Part shown: in pieces, positions 54,236 through 64,000 of the stretch
How positions within the stretch are numbered: the first letter of the stretch is position 1
Layout: each line of letters begins with the position of its first letter
NCBI RefSeq assembly: GCF_008808095.1
Contig: NZ_CP023397.1
Location: 682,001-746,000 of the forward strand
Source: Pseudoalteromonas ruthenica
GTDB taxonomy: Bacteria > Pseudomonadota > Gammaproteobacteria > Enterobacterales > Alteromonadaceae
Length of the DNA: 64,000 nt
Direction of reading: 5' to 3'
The notes under the pieces: model-generated
Seen by the model: only the letters and a program-made list of their open reading frames with translations
Told to the model about the DNA's origin: nothing
The model's database searches: none
Made by a program: the position numbers and the translations under genes

Positions 54236-55270
54236 TTAACGACTAGAGAGTGCGAAAAAGCGCACTGAATCACCTTGGCTGACGGCTAAAGTGTCAGCAG
54301 CCTCGGCACTGATATAAAGTTGGTGCTTGATGTCGCAATATTCAACGGCATCACTAAAGATAGCGCGAAAATCGGCGACCTTATCGTTACATAGCGCCCA
54401 GGTGGTAGCCTGCGGTTCAAGCTGCTCTTTAATGAGAATAGGGCATACTTTTGATTGGCGAACGGTGCTGATATTGCCTAGCTTGGCTTCCACCGTTGGC
54501 CCGGCGTCGAAGAGATCAACATAGCCACGGTGCTCAAAACCCTCGCGTTGCAGCAGTCGTAACGCCGGCTTGGTGTTGTCATGGACCTGGCCAATGACCG
54601 CTTGGGCCGCTTCACTGAGAAGGTTGACGTAAATGGGGTATTTCGGCATCAACTCACTAATAAAGGTCTTGTCACCTAAGCCCACCAAGTGGTCGGCCTG
54701 GGGGAACTCGATGCTAAAAAAGTGTTGTTGCAACCATTGCCAAAAAGGTGAATGGCCGTGCTCGTCGCTGACTCCACGCATTTCTGCGATGATGGTGTCG
54801 CTAAAACGGTCGCTGTGTTCGGCCATAAACAAAAACCGGATGCGCGATAAGAAGCGACCAGTGAGTCCTCGCCGATACGGCTCACGTAAGAATAAGGTGC
54901 AGATCTCCGAACAGTCGGTGTAATCGTTACACATCGACAAGGTATCAACGCGGTTGTAAACATCTAAGCTTGGACTGTGATGCACCGACGTGGAGCGCCG
55001 ATAATGATACAGCGGCACGCTCATACCGACTGCCGCCTCAATGCCGGTGGTGCCGACAATATCACCGCTTTCGGTGTCTTGCAGTACGAACAGGTAGCCC
55101 TCATCGCCGGGGCCATTGACATGCTTTTCAACGCTGCGCTCAGAGCGCTCGATTTTTGCTTGTAACAACTCGTCATCGACGGGCAGTGAGGTAAAACCAT
55201 GGCCCGATTCGATGGCGATTTGTTTTAGCGCGGCGAAGTCATCGCCGCGAATAGGTCTAAGTACTAACAT
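54236..55270 (-). CDS. astA: Arginine N-succinyltransferase
   Basis: 344 residues. LVLRPIRGDDFAALKQIA, SLDVYNRVDTLSMCNDYTD and LFLREPYRRG are AstA hallmarks. Transfers succinyl from succinyl-CoA to arginine, first step of the AST pathway. ATG at 55270 starts the conserved domain; a 16-residue longer reading is unsupported. Between astC and astD; astB and astE are not in the window. Confidence 0.95.
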   Translation of the reverse strand: MLVLRPIRGDDFAALKQIAIESGHGFTSLPVDDELLQAKIERSERSVEKHVNGPGDEGYLFVLQDTESGDIVGTTGIEAAVGMSVPLYHYRRSTSVHHSPSLDVYNRVDTLSMCNDYTDCSEICTLFLREPYRRGLTGRFLSRIRFLFMAEHSDRFSDTIIAEMRGVSDEHGHSPFWQWLQQHFFSIEFPQADHLVGLGDKTFISELMPKYPIYVNLLSEAAQAVIGQVHDNTKPALRLLQREGFEHRGYVDLFDAGPTVEAKLGNISTVRQSKVCPILIKEQLEPQATTWALCNDKVADFRAIFSDAVEYCDIKHQLYISAEAADTLAVSQGDSVRFFALSSR

Positions 55271-55295
55271 AAGTAGGCTCTTAGCCGTGTGGTTA

Positions 55296-56510
<1,215 letters not shown>

Positions 56511-56663
56511 TTATTTTTACTGTGCTTGGCCGAGTCATTGCTGCACCAAGCATAGATTCATTAAAACTTACTGCTATGGTGCCGTTAATCAAGTTCAATT
56601 TGCAGTGCCATATTGTTAAAATTGATTATAATAGCCATCAAATTAACGAAAAAGGCATGCAAA

Positions 56664-57092
56664 ATGATTAACGCACAAGATGAAAAGTTGTTGTCCTTGC
56701 TGCGCACCAATGCTCGCGCCAGTATTTCTGATTTGGCCAGAGCACTGGATTTATCTCGTTCGACGGTACAAAGCCGGATGCAAAAGCTAGAAGAAAGTGG
56801 CGTTATCAAAGGCTACAGTGTCGAGTATGGTGACGCCTATTTATCATCCATGGTGTCAGCCCATGTGTCGATTAAGGTGAAACAAAAGCTCACCACGAAA
56901 ACCAACATTGAACTCAAGCACATAGATGCGATTACCGACTTATATGCTATTAGTGGCGAGTTTGATCTGATCGCGGTAGTGCAAGCGCAAAATCTCGAAA
57001 AGCTTAGTCACTTGCTTGATGATATTGGCAACCTAGATGGCGTTGAGCGCACCAATTCATCCGTCATTTTAGAAACAAAATTCAAGCGCTAA
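56664..57092 (+). CDS. Lrp/AsnC-family transcriptional regulator
   Basis: 142 residues: N-terminal helix-turn-helix (EKLLSLLRTNARASISDLAR, LDLSRSTVQSRMQKLE) and a C-terminal RAM effector domain (ITDLYAISGEFDLIAVVQ). Binds amino acids and DNA. Its place opposite the ast genes, sharing a 162-base promoter region, suggests arginine or a related amino acid as signal. Confidence 0.92.
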   Translation: MINAQDEKLLSLLRTNARASISDLARALDLSRSTVQSRMQKLEESGVIKGYSVEYGDAYLSSMVSAHVSIKVKQKLTTKTNIELKHIDAITDLYAISGEFDLIAVVQAQNLEKLSHLLDDIGNLDGVERTNSSVILETKFKR

Positions 57093-57241
57093 TGTAGGAA
57101 AATGTTGCCTTGAGGTTCAATAAATAACCTTAAAGTGCTGGCTTTTTGAACTCTTACACCAAAATATGACAAATTCATGCTTTAGTTGTAAAGAGATGTA
57201 AATACTCTATTGAGTGTATGTTCCTATTTGCGTAAATTCGG

Positions 57242-57264
57242 TTCCTTCATTCACAATGAAGGAA
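57242..57264 (+). promoter_or_regulatory. Perfect 10-bp hairpin covering the protease ribosome binding site
   Basis: TTCCTTCATT (57242-57251), loop CAC, AATGAAGGAA (57255-57264) pair perfectly. The 3' arm includes most of the GAAGGAAGG ribosome binding site of the S8 protease gene, five bases before its ATG. In mRNA this stem would limit initiation unless melted or bound. Confidence 0.75.
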
Positions 57265-57269
57265 GGTCA

Positions 57270-59585
57270 ATGAACAACAATAAAATAAAATTAAGCGCCT
57301 TGACCAGCGCAATGCTTATCGCATTAAGTGGTTGTGGTGGCAGCGACAGCGACGATCAACCTGTAGTTGATACTGCACCGAAAGCTGGGGAAGTCAGTCT
57401 TGAGGGAGTGAAACAATGGCAGCCGATGACCGGCACCTTGATTGCTCACGATCAAGATGGCGATGCTATCACGCTGACATTCTATGACGAAGACCAGGTG
57501 GTTGCGGCCGAAGACGGTATCTATACGTTCTCACACGGCACTTTAGCACTTGGTGAAGACAAAGAGTTTATCTACACCTCGTTATCAGGGCAGCCTGCTG
57601 TTATTAATTACGATGTATCTGCCAATGGTAAAACATCGGCTGGCAGCATCACTATCAGCGATGTTACTGGCGATCCTTTAGCTGCGCAGCAGTGGCACTT
57701 ACATAACAATGAGCAGCGCGCTTTTGCTCAAAGTGATATTTTCAAAGAACAGCTTGCTGTGCTTAATGGCATCGCCGAGCAAGACCAAGAAGCGTACTTC
57801 GCCCAACTCGAGGATTCGTTTGTTTCTAGCCGCGCTGCCGGTGCGGACATGAATGTATTGGAAGCGTATAAACTGGGGATCACGGGTAAAGGCAGTATTG
57901 CCGTCGTGGTCGACCAAGGCGTGGAAATTGGCCATGAAGATTTGGCTGATAACGTGCTTGCTCACCGCTCTTTAAACCTGCGTGATGACGCCCTCGATCC
58001 AACTAACCCGACCATCACCGGCGATAAAACATCGCGTCATGGTACTGCGGTGGCGGGTCTAATTGCGGCTAAAGCACACAATGGTGTGGGTGGTCGTGGT
58101 GTGGCCCCTGATGCGGGAATTATCTCCATGAACTACCTGGATATTCCCAACCAAAATGCCGCGCACATGGGCGCCTTGATCAGTGGCTTACCTGCCAGTG
58201 GTATCCAAAACCATGAGCAGGTAGTCTTTAACCGTAGCTATGGCTATAACCCACCGGCGTTCTTACCAGAGGACCCGTTCGAAGAGGCAAACATGGCCTA
58301 CGCCAGCGATGTGTTGCGCGATGGCAAAGGTGCTTTAAGCATTAACGCAGCGGGTAACGACTTCGAAGAAGGCCGCCACAACGGCAATTACTGTAGTTCT
58401 TCAGGTGTTAATGACATCGGCCTAAGCTGTATTGATCTCAACGTTTCGCAGGCTAACCGTAGCTTACACAGTGTTTCTGTGGCGGCACTGAAAGCCAATG
58501 GCGAGCGTTCAAGCTATTCTATTGCCGGTAGTGCCATGTTTATTGCGGCCCCTGCCGGTGAAGACGGCAGCTGGGAGCCAGCAATGGTCACCACGGACGA
58601 AATGACCTGCTTGCAAGGTGCGTCGGGATTGCCGATGATGGATGCCCTAGAGAGAGCATGGGGTGTGCCACTGTCGTTCCTTGAAGGATATAAAAACTTT
58701 GACTTCCCGGGTCACCCAATGAACCCAAGCTGTCACTACAGTAACTCTATGAGTGGTACGTCATCTGCGGCGCCAAACACGGCGGGTGTGGTCGCGCTAC
58801 TGATGGAAGCTAACCCAGATTTAAGCGCTCGCGACATTCAACATATTTTGGCGACAACGGCGAGCATGACTGACGCTGATAACGCCGCTGTTACGCTCAA
58901 TACGGCTAACGGCGAGTTTGTTGCTCACCAAGGTTGGGTAGAAAACGCCGCAGGTTACCACTTCAATAACTTCTATGGCTTTGGCCGTGTGAATGCGGGT
59001 GAAGCGGTTAAAATGGCGTTGAACTATGATGTTGATTTAGGCGAGCGTCTGCAATCAGACTGGCTTTCAGCGGGTGTTCAAAATGATGATGCATCATTAG
59101 CCTTAGTGGTTCCAGATAACAACGCGGCAGGTGCAACGCACAGCATCGAAGTGGCGGATGACTATACTATCGAAGCAATGCAGTTTAGCTTCACAGTAGC
59201 TAACGAAGAAATGCGCTCCGATTACCGTCACCCAGAAATCCCGGGCCTGATTCAAAGCTCTGCGGGTTCAGACTTGGCTATCGAAGTGACTTCGCCAAGT
59301 GGCACTAAGAGTGTGGTTCTTGCGTCTCATCATGCGCAGCTTTACCCAGCATTGGATGCCAACTTCAACTTTGCACAAGGTTATGTTCACTTGCCAACGG
59401 TGCATTTCCGCTCAAACGCTTTCTATGGCGAGAGTGCGAAAGGAACCTGGACTGTGAAAGTCGTTGATACGGCGCAGCCTAATCAAGTTGCGTTTAGTAT
59501 GAACGGTCAAACCAGCGTAGTCTTCCCGAACGAGGCAGAATCTGTCCTCGAGGGATGGGGTTTACGTGTAACTGGTCGTCAATAA
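57270..59585 (+). CDS. Kexin-like S8 serine protease, lipoprotein
   Basis: 771 residues. Lipobox LSGC (Cys22) anchors it to a membrane. An Ig/cadherin-like domain (about 38-132) precedes the subtilase domain with Asp215 (VVVDQGVEIGHEDL), His257 (SRHGTAVAG) and Ser498 (SGTSSAAPN). Residues about 620-745 form a P/homoB domain (SDLAIEVTSPSGTKSVVL, GTWTVKVVD), as in kexin-type proteases. Outer-membrane or surface-associated protease. ATG at 57270 has GAAGGAAGG, inside a hairpin. A probable chaperone gene follows 11 bases later. Confidence 0.93.
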   Translation: MNNNKIKLSALTSAMLIALSGCGGSDSDDQPVVDTAPKAGEVSLEGVKQWQPMTGTLIAHDQDGDAITLTFYDEDQVVAAEDGIYTFSHGTLALGEDKEFIYTSLSGQPAVINYDVSANGKTSAGSITISDVTGDPLAAQQWHLHNNEQRAFAQSDIFKEQLAVLNGIAEQDQEAYFAQLEDSFVSSRAAGADMNVLEAYKLGITGKGSIAVVVDQGVEIGHEDLADNVLAHRSLNLRDDALDPTNPTITGDKTSRHGTAVAGLIAAKAHNGVGGRGVAPDAGIISMNYLDIPNQNAAHMGALISGLPASGIQNHEQVVFNRSYGYNPPAFLPEDPFEEANMAYASDVLRDGKGALSINAAGNDFEEGRHNGNYCSSSGVNDIGLSCIDLNVSQANRSLHSVSVAALKANGERSSYSIAGSAMFIAAPAGEDGSWEPAMVTTDEMTCLQGASGLPMMDALERAWGVPLSFLEGYKNFDFPGHPMNPSCHYSNSMSGTSSAAPNTAGVVALLMEANPDLSARDIQHILATTASMTDADNAAVTLNTANGEFVAHQGWVENAAGYHFNNFYGFGRVNAGEAVKMALNYDVDLGERLQSDWLSAGVQNDDASLALVVPDNNAAGATHSIEVADDYTIEAMQFSFTVANEEMRSDYRHPEIPGLIQSSAGSDLAIEVTSPSGTKSVVLASHHAQLYPALDANFNFAQGYVHLPTVHFRSNAFYGESAKGTWTVKVVDTAQPNQVAFSMNGQTSVVFPNEAESVLEGWGLRVTGRQ

Positions 59586-59596
59586 GGAGCATAATA

Positions 59597-60157
59597 ATGA
59601 ATAAGTTAACAACTCTTGCAATAGCGCTAAGCGCTGCGATTATGGCGCCAGTTCATGCTACAACGCTAAAATCGACTATGGACCAAGATAATAAGCTAAG
59701 CACTCAAGATGTGCCTGCGATCAGTGCCGCTAAGTTAGAGCGAAAGGCCAGCGTGGGTCTGTATGAAAAGGTGGACAATGTCCGTATCGTACCTGCTTAC
59801 TTAGCCGATCCGGCTAAAACTGTGAGCGTGCAGGGCACGAATGCCTATGTGCAAGCCAATGATGGCGCTGTAGCCAGTGACCGTGAGGGGCTGTGGCAAG
59901 GCGATGTAATGCGCCACTCCCTGCGTGGTGAATTTGCTACAGTAAGCGGCAACTTAGTGCTTATCCCTGCGGGCGATATTGACGCAGTGCTTAACACCTT
60001 CGACTTACAAATGGTTCAACAGTTTGCTAATGGCACCGTTTTGGTTAAGCCAGCGACGGCCAAAGAATTGCAGCAACTTAATGACCAGTTACAAGCTTCT
60101 GATTTGGTTAAAGCCAGCAAAGTAGAAGTGTTACACAAGGTCGTTGATGCTTTCTAA
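59597..60157 (+). CDS. Secreted partner of the S8 protease, probable chaperone
   Basis: 186 residues with a signal peptide ending PVHAT. The C-terminal part FDLQMVQQFANGTVLVKPA, then a helix and KASKVEVLHKVVDAF, has the beta-alpha-beta pattern of subtilase propeptides (I9-like). AAGGAG precedes the ATG, 11 bases after the protease. In Aeromonas sobria the kexin-like protease ASP needs a chaperone (ORF2) encoded just downstream; this protein may play that part. Inference from position and pattern. Confidence 0.7.
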   Translation: MNKLTTLAIALSAAIMAPVHATTLKSTMDQDNKLSTQDVPAISAAKLERKASVGLYEKVDNVRIVPAYLADPAKTVSVQGTNAYVQANDGAVASDREGLWQGDVMRHSLRGEFATVSGNLVLIPAGDIDAVLNTFDLQMVQQFANGTVLVKPATAKELQQLNDQLQASDLVKASKVEVLHKVVDAF

Positions 60158-60174
60158 GCATATTTAAGCGAAGT

Positions 60175-60202
60175 AAAAAGCCCCACTAGTTGGGGCTTTT
60201 TT
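60175..60202. terminator. Intrinsic terminator, bidirectional
   Basis: AAAAAGCCCC pairs with GGGGCTTTTTT around ACTAGTT. Serves the protease operon and the convergent MscS gene, whose stop codon lies in the loop. Confidence 0.9.
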
Positions 60203-61070
60203 GTTGGCGAATATTCAACTCACCATCAATATGCACGTCTCGTTGTGGGAATGAGATAACCACATCATGTTCGGCAAATTTTGCGCAAATTCCAAAACGG
60301 ATATCGCTTTTTATTTTCCGTACGTTGGACTCGGCCTCCGCATTAACCCAAAAGACTGCATCGAAGATAAGCGCACTGTCGCCAAAATCTTCAAAAATAA
60401 CGCTATGGGGTGGGTTATTGAGTACGGTGGGCACCTCTTCTAGCACTTCGGTGATAAGCTGAGCCACCAAATTCACATCACTGCCATAGGCCACGCCAAC
60501 TCGAACATAGGTGCGCGCCATGGTATCGATCAGTGTCCAATTGGTTACGGTATTCTCTAGCAGCTGGCTGTTAGGAACCAGTAGGTGCACGCCATCGTTA
60601 CGGCGAATACGGGTCGAACGGGTGTTAATCGTTTCCACAACGCCCTTGGCATCACCGACCTCTAAAAAGTCGCCGATACGGATGGGGCGCTCACCGATGA
60701 GGATCCAACCACTGATAAAGTTGTTTATAATATTCTGTGCGCCAAAACCGACGCCAATCGCTACGGCCCCTGAGACAAATGCGAATGCGGTGAGCGGAAT
60801 ATTAAGCACCTCAAGGGTGGTAAAGATGATAATAATGATGCACAGCACCAAATAAATACGTTTGAATAAAAGCGCCGCATCTGGCCCCATACGCTTTTGT
60901 ATAATACGGCGATGGATAAGCCGACCAATGTAGCGCACAACGAGCCACACGCCGGCGATGATAAGTGGGATTTGAATCAAGGTCGCTAGGGTAAACGCGG
61001 AGCCACCGTAGCTGAATATAACGGTATCCAAGGATTCAGTAATTTGTTTTAGCATAGGACTATCTAGCAC
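60186..61070 (-). CDS. Small-conductance mechanosensitive channel (MscS family)
   Basis: 294 residues with about three to four N-terminal membrane segments and the MscS core: pore helix and beta domain GFGAQNIINNFISGWIL, RPIRIGDFLEV and LLVPNSQLLENTVTNW. It releases solutes on osmotic downshock. AAGGAG seven bases before the GTG at 61070 supports that start over an ATG five codons later. Confidence 0.9.
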   Translation of the reverse strand: MLDSPMLKQITESLDTVIFSYGGSAFTLATLIQIPLIIAGVWLVVRYIGRLIHRRIIQKRMGPDAALLFKRIYLVLCIIIIIFTTLEVLNIPLTAFAFVSGAVAIGVGFGAQNIINNFISGWILIGERPIRIGDFLEVGDAKGVVETINTRSTRIRRNDGVHLLVPNSQLLENTVTNWTLIDTMARTYVRVGVAYGSDVNLVAQLITEVLEEVPTVLNNPPHSVIFEDFGDSALIFDAVFWVNAEAESNVRKIKSDIRFGICAKFAEHDVVISFPQRDVHIDGELNIRQQKSPN

Positions 61071-61109
61071 CCTATTACTCCTTAAATAGGTGGTCAGTGA
61101 GGCGCTATA

Positions 61110-62030
61110 CTACAAGGCTTTGGAGCCATCGCTGACACGCTCTCTTTGTTGTTGTGTTAATTTTATAACATAGACATTGCGGCCAATCCCATTAAATTCC
61201 TCATCGGTGATAACCAGGGTGTCATTGTCGTAAAACGTGACGGCTTCTTTTTGTGTTACCAAACCGAGATTGATCTTATCTATGGTACCGGAGAAAAAAT
61301 TATCGCCTTGCCAGTTCTCGAACAGCCATAAATGGGTGGAGTCTAGCAATACCAGCTTTTTCCTATCTGGGCTCATGGCTGCGGATGTCACCCAACATAA
61401 CTTTTCGGCGGTGGTACAGGTTTGAAACGAGGCGATAAATTGCGCTTCATAATTACCCGCATGATTGCCAATACGGTACAAGTTCGTTTTACCATCAAAT
61501 GGTTGAGTTCTATTTTTGGTAAATAAATACAGTTGGTGTCGATACTCAACAAAGGCTTCTAAATCAAAGTTCTTACGTTCAGGCGTAAGCGGCTGCTCCC
61601 ACAATTCTTTGTAGGTGAATTTAATGATCTCTGCGTTGGTTTCATCAGATTTAATATCAATGGGGTTTTCTATTTTATAAATTGTCAGCCAGCGGCGCAG
61701 ATTATCGTTGTTACCAAAGTCGCCTAAAAAGAAATGACCAAATTCGTTTTGGGTCATGTCTTCCCAATCAATGTTCTTGGCATTGACCACTTGCACGCGC
61801 CGTTGCACTTTGCCTTTGTCATCGACCTGATAGAGAAATGGGCCATCGCCACTGTCGTTAATGGCCCACAAGCGGCCACGTTTATCAAACTCAATCCCCG
61901 ACACCTCTTTAAGTTGTGGATCTAGAGTGACAAACTTGTTCTGATATAACTGATAACTCAACCAGACAGCGCCGCCGCCAAGGACGATTGCACTGAGGGA
62001 AATAAGGGTAATAAGCGTTTTTTTTATCAT
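61110..62030 (-). CDS. Membrane-anchored beta-propeller-like protein, unknown
   Basis: 306 residues: one N-terminal hydrophobic anchor (about 8-27), then repeated strands such as EVSGIEFDKRGRLWAINDSG, HFFLGDFGNN, and AMSPDRKKLVLLDS, suggesting a beta-propeller like SdiA-regulated or lactonase-type proteins. Faces the periplasm. No catalytic motif recognised. Lies between MscS and the M3 peptidase, all on the minus strand. Confidence 0.75.
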   Translation of the reverse strand: MIKKTLITLISLSAIVLGGGAVWLSYQLYQNKFVTLDPQLKEVSGIEFDKRGRLWAINDSGDGPFLYQVDDKGKVQRRVQVVNAKNIDWEDMTQNEFGHFFLGDFGNNDNLRRWLTIYKIENPIDIKSDETNAEIIKFTYKELWEQPLTPERKNFDLEAFVEYRHQLYLFTKNRTQPFDGKTNLYRIGNHAGNYEAQFIASFQTCTTAEKLCWVTSAAMSPDRKKLVLLDSTHLWLFENWQGDNFFSGTIDKINLGLVTQKEAVTFYDNDTLVITDEEFNGIGRNVYVIKLTQQQRERVSDGSKAL

Positions 62031-62113
62031 AATCTGGATGGTGTGGAAAAACGCTGGGCATTATAGCAGGGCCACAGTAGGGATGCCTGTACCTGAGTAT
62101 GAATTTTTTCAAT

Positions 62114-62139
62114 AAAAAACGCGGCACTAGGGCCGCGTT
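62114..62139 (-). terminator. Intrinsic terminator of the M3 peptidase gene
   Basis: On the minus strand AACGCGGC pairs with GCCGCGTT and is followed by T. It lies 25 bases past the peptidase stop. Confidence 0.9.
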
Positions 62140-62163
62140 ATGATGCGCTTATAAAGCGTTTAT

Positions 62164-64000
62164 TTACTCTTTGCTGTCTTCCACGAGACCACGGCGTTTA
62201 AGTAATGCATCGGTGGTTGGCTTTTGACCACGGAATTCAATGTAGCTTTGCATTAAATCACGGCTGTTACCACGCGAGAGTACTTCTTTACGATAGTGAT
62301 CACCGTTTTCACGAGTCAAGCCACCTTCGTTTTGCATATGTGCGAACGAGTCCGCTGCAAACACTTCTGTCCAAAGGTAGGCGTAGTAGCCCGCGCTGTA
62401 ACCGCCAGCAAAGATGTGGCTAAAGTAGCAGGTTTTATAACGCGGCGGCACTGGGTAGTAATCAATGCCGTGTTTCTCAAGCGCGTTTTGCTCAAACTGG
62501 GCAAAGTCTTCAACCTTGGTACCCGGTGCAATAGAATGCCATTCCATATCCAGCAACGCTGCGGCTAGGTATTCAGTGGTATCAAAACCTTGGTTAAAGG
62601 TATGCGACTTCAATAACTTATCTAGCAGCTCTTGAGGGATAGGCTCGCCAGTTTTGTAGTGCTTAGCATAGTTAGCGAGTACGCTCGGCTCAATGTTCCA
62701 GTCCTCGTTAGCTTGAGACGGGAATTCAACGAAGTCACGGGCAGTGGCCGTACCGGCAAGCGATGGGTATTTTACATCGGAGAACAAACCGTGAATGGCA
62801 TGACCAAACTCGTGGAACATAGTTGTTACTTCAGAGAAGGTCATCAGTGTTGGCTGACCTTCAGCTGGCTTGGGAATGTTCTGCGCGTTATAAATAACAG
62901 GCTTGGTTCCTTTAAGGTGGTTTTGCGATACATAGGCACTCATCCACGCGCCGCCACGCTTACCTTCGCGAGCATAAGGGTCAAGGTAGAATAGGCCAAT
63001 TGAGCTGCCATCTTCATTGAACACTTCCCATACAAACACGTCTTCGTGGTAGGTTGGCAAGTCATTGCGCTCTTTCATGGTAATGCCGTAAAGCTTGTTC
63101 ATGGCGAAGAACAGGCCGTCGTTAATAACGGTATTCATTTCGAAATAAGGCTTTACTAAGCTTGCATCAATGTCATATAGCTCGGCGCGCACCTTCGCTC
63201 CGTAATAAGCCCAATCCCAAGGCTTAAGCTCAAAGTCTTTACCGTCTTTTTTGATTGCTGCTTGAATGAGTTCAGCTTCAGATTTAGCTTTAGCGACCGC
63301 TTTCGGCGCAAGATCATCAAGCATAGTAAACACTGCATCCGGCGTTTTCGCCATGCGATCGTCTAGCTGGTAATGTGCCCATGATTCAAAACCAAGCAAA
63401 GCGGCTTTTTCTGCTCGAAGCTGCGCTTCTTTAATAGCAATTGGGCCATTGGTTTGTTGCGCGCGCTGTGATGACGTGCGCCACACTTTTTCACGTAGCT
63501 CACGATTTTCGAGGCTTGAAAGAATGGGCTGACGGGTGGTGTTGACCAAGGTGATCATGTAGCCGTCTTTGCCTGCTTTTTCCGCTGCTGCCTTTAAGCT
63601 GGCAATTTCATCTTCAGCTAAACCCGCTAATTGCGCTTTGTCGGTGACTAAGATGGTGTCTTGTTTGAATGACTTTAAGATATTTTGCGAAAACTCAGTG
63701 CTGAGCTTAGAAAGCTCAGAGTTAATCTCGCGCATACGTTGCTTTTGGCTTTCATCCAGCTTAGCACCCGCACGCACAAAGCGTTTATAGTAATATTCAA
63801 CCAGGCGTTGGTCTTCTTTATTCAGCGTGTCTTTGTTGTCATAAACAGCAGCAACACGGTCAAAAAGGGCCTTGTTTAGATAAATATTGTCACGGTGCTC
63901 GGCCAATACCGGCGCCATTTTGGCATCGATACGCTGATATTCATCATTTGAGATAAGACCAGAGAGATTGTTGAAAGCGGCGCGTACACGGTCCAAAATG
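62164..64000 (-). CDS. dcp: M3-family metallopeptidase (peptidyl-dipeptidase Dcp-like), N-terminus cut by window
   Basis: 612 codons are visible and the frame runs off the window edge; about 100 N-terminal residues are missing. The zinc site is MFHEFGHAIHGLF (HEFGH) with a downstream Glu; AGYYAYLWTEVFAADSF is typical of the Dcp/OpdA group, as is the substrate region near the C-terminus. Dcp removes C-terminal dipeptides; OpdA (PrlC) is the alternative. The apparent TTG start at 63996 is not real. Terminator follows. Confidence 0.9.
   Translation of the reverse strand, partial: ILDRVRAAFNNLSGLISNDEYQRIDAKMAPVLAEHRDNIYLNKALFDRVAAVYDNKDTLNKEDQRLVEYYYKRFVRAGAKLDESQKQRMREINSELSKLSTEFSQNILKSFKQDTILVTDKAQLAGLAEDEIASLKAAAEKAGKDGYMITLVNTTRQPILSSLENRELREKVWRTSSQRAQQTNGPIAIKEAQLRAEKAALLGFESWAHYQLDDRMAKTPDAVFTMLDDLAPKAVAKAKSEAELIQAAIKKDGKDFELKPWDWAYYGAKVRAELYDIDASLVKPYFEMNTVINDGLFFAMNKLYGITMKERNDLPTYHEDVFVWEVFNEDGSSIGLFYLDPYAREGKRGGAWMSAYVSQNHLKGTKPVIYNAQNIPKPAEGQPTLMTFSEVTTMFHEFGHAIHGLFSDVKYPSLAGTATARDFVEFPSQANEDWNIEPSVLANYAKHYKTGEPIPQELLDKLLKSHTFNQGFDTTEYLAAALLDMEWHSIAPGTKVEDFAQFEQNALEKHGIDYYPVPPRYKTCYFSHIFAGGYSAGYYAYLWTEVFAADSFAHMQNEGGLTRENGDHYRKEVLSRGNSRDLMQSYIEFRGQKPTTDALLKRRGLVEDSKE

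Overview
The window looks like chromosomal DNA of a free-living, probably marine gammaproteobacterium of the order Alteromonadales (Idiomarina/Pseudoalteromonas/Shewanella-like). The evidence is the DnaK/DnaJ sequences, a FadR-type fatty acid regulon, the arginine succinyltransferase (ast) pathway, an AbgT transporter, a VCR-like integron cassette run and an aryl polyene cluster. The genus cannot be fixed from the sequence alone. No rRNA, tRNA, transposase, phage gene or CRISPR array was seen.

Layout. (1) 1-4160: partial acyl-CoA thioesterase behind a FadR-like site; dnaK-dnaJ with a textbook sigma-32 promoter; a small membrane protein. (2) 4238-8625: ferric iron ABC transporter (ATPase, permease, binding protein) led by an unknown secreted helical protein, behind a near-consensus Fur box. 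(3) 8884-17808: mixed housekeeping: YbaK deacylase, fadE with two FadR-like sites, DUF393-SDR-flavin reductase group, cytochrome b562, a periplasmic sugar-binding-like protein, zinc-free ribosomal proteins L36B/L31B, an unknown gene under a strong LexA box, and a plant-type dihydrodipicolinate synthase. (4) 17999-35288: a 21-gene, almost gap-free aryl polyene (APE) operon: type II PKS enzymes, two ACPs, aryl-acid ligase, ammonia lyase, acyl- and glycosyltransferases, thioesterase, LolA/MMPL export pair, DUF3261 lipoprotein, then a MipA/OmpV porin and a small secreted protein. One dehydratase is frameshifted at an 8-C tract. (5) 35428-39023: a DUF5916 outer-membrane protein and a DUF2254 membrane protein, convergent. 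(6) About 39.3-43.3 kb: an AT-rich run of four gene cassettes, all on the minus strand, each followed by an attC-type site, without an integrase: a GHKL ATPase fused to a PD-(D/E)XK nuclease, small membrane proteins, and a DUF4160/DUF2442 pair. (7) 43828-51923: AbgT transporter, photolyase operon, RNase Z, AraC regulator, double-thioredoxin protein, SLATT membrane protein, DUF2256 and TIGR03643 small proteins. (8) 51927-57092: arginine catabolism (astC, astA, astD, DUF1338) with a divergent Lrp/AsnC regulator. (9) 57270-64000: a lipoprotein kexin-like S8 protease whose ribosome binding site lies in a 10-bp hairpin, its probable chaperone, an MscS channel, a beta-propeller protein, and a partial M3 oligopeptidase.

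How it fits together. The APE genes should build, glycosylate or acylate, and export a conjugated aryl polyene to the outer membrane. Fur, FadR, LexA and sigma-32 sites are visible and assign regulation to four separate loci. The most unusual items are the cassette-borne ATPase-nuclease, the LexA-controlled unknown gene, the poly-C frameshift in the pigment operon, the plant-type DapA, and the protease mRNA hairpin.
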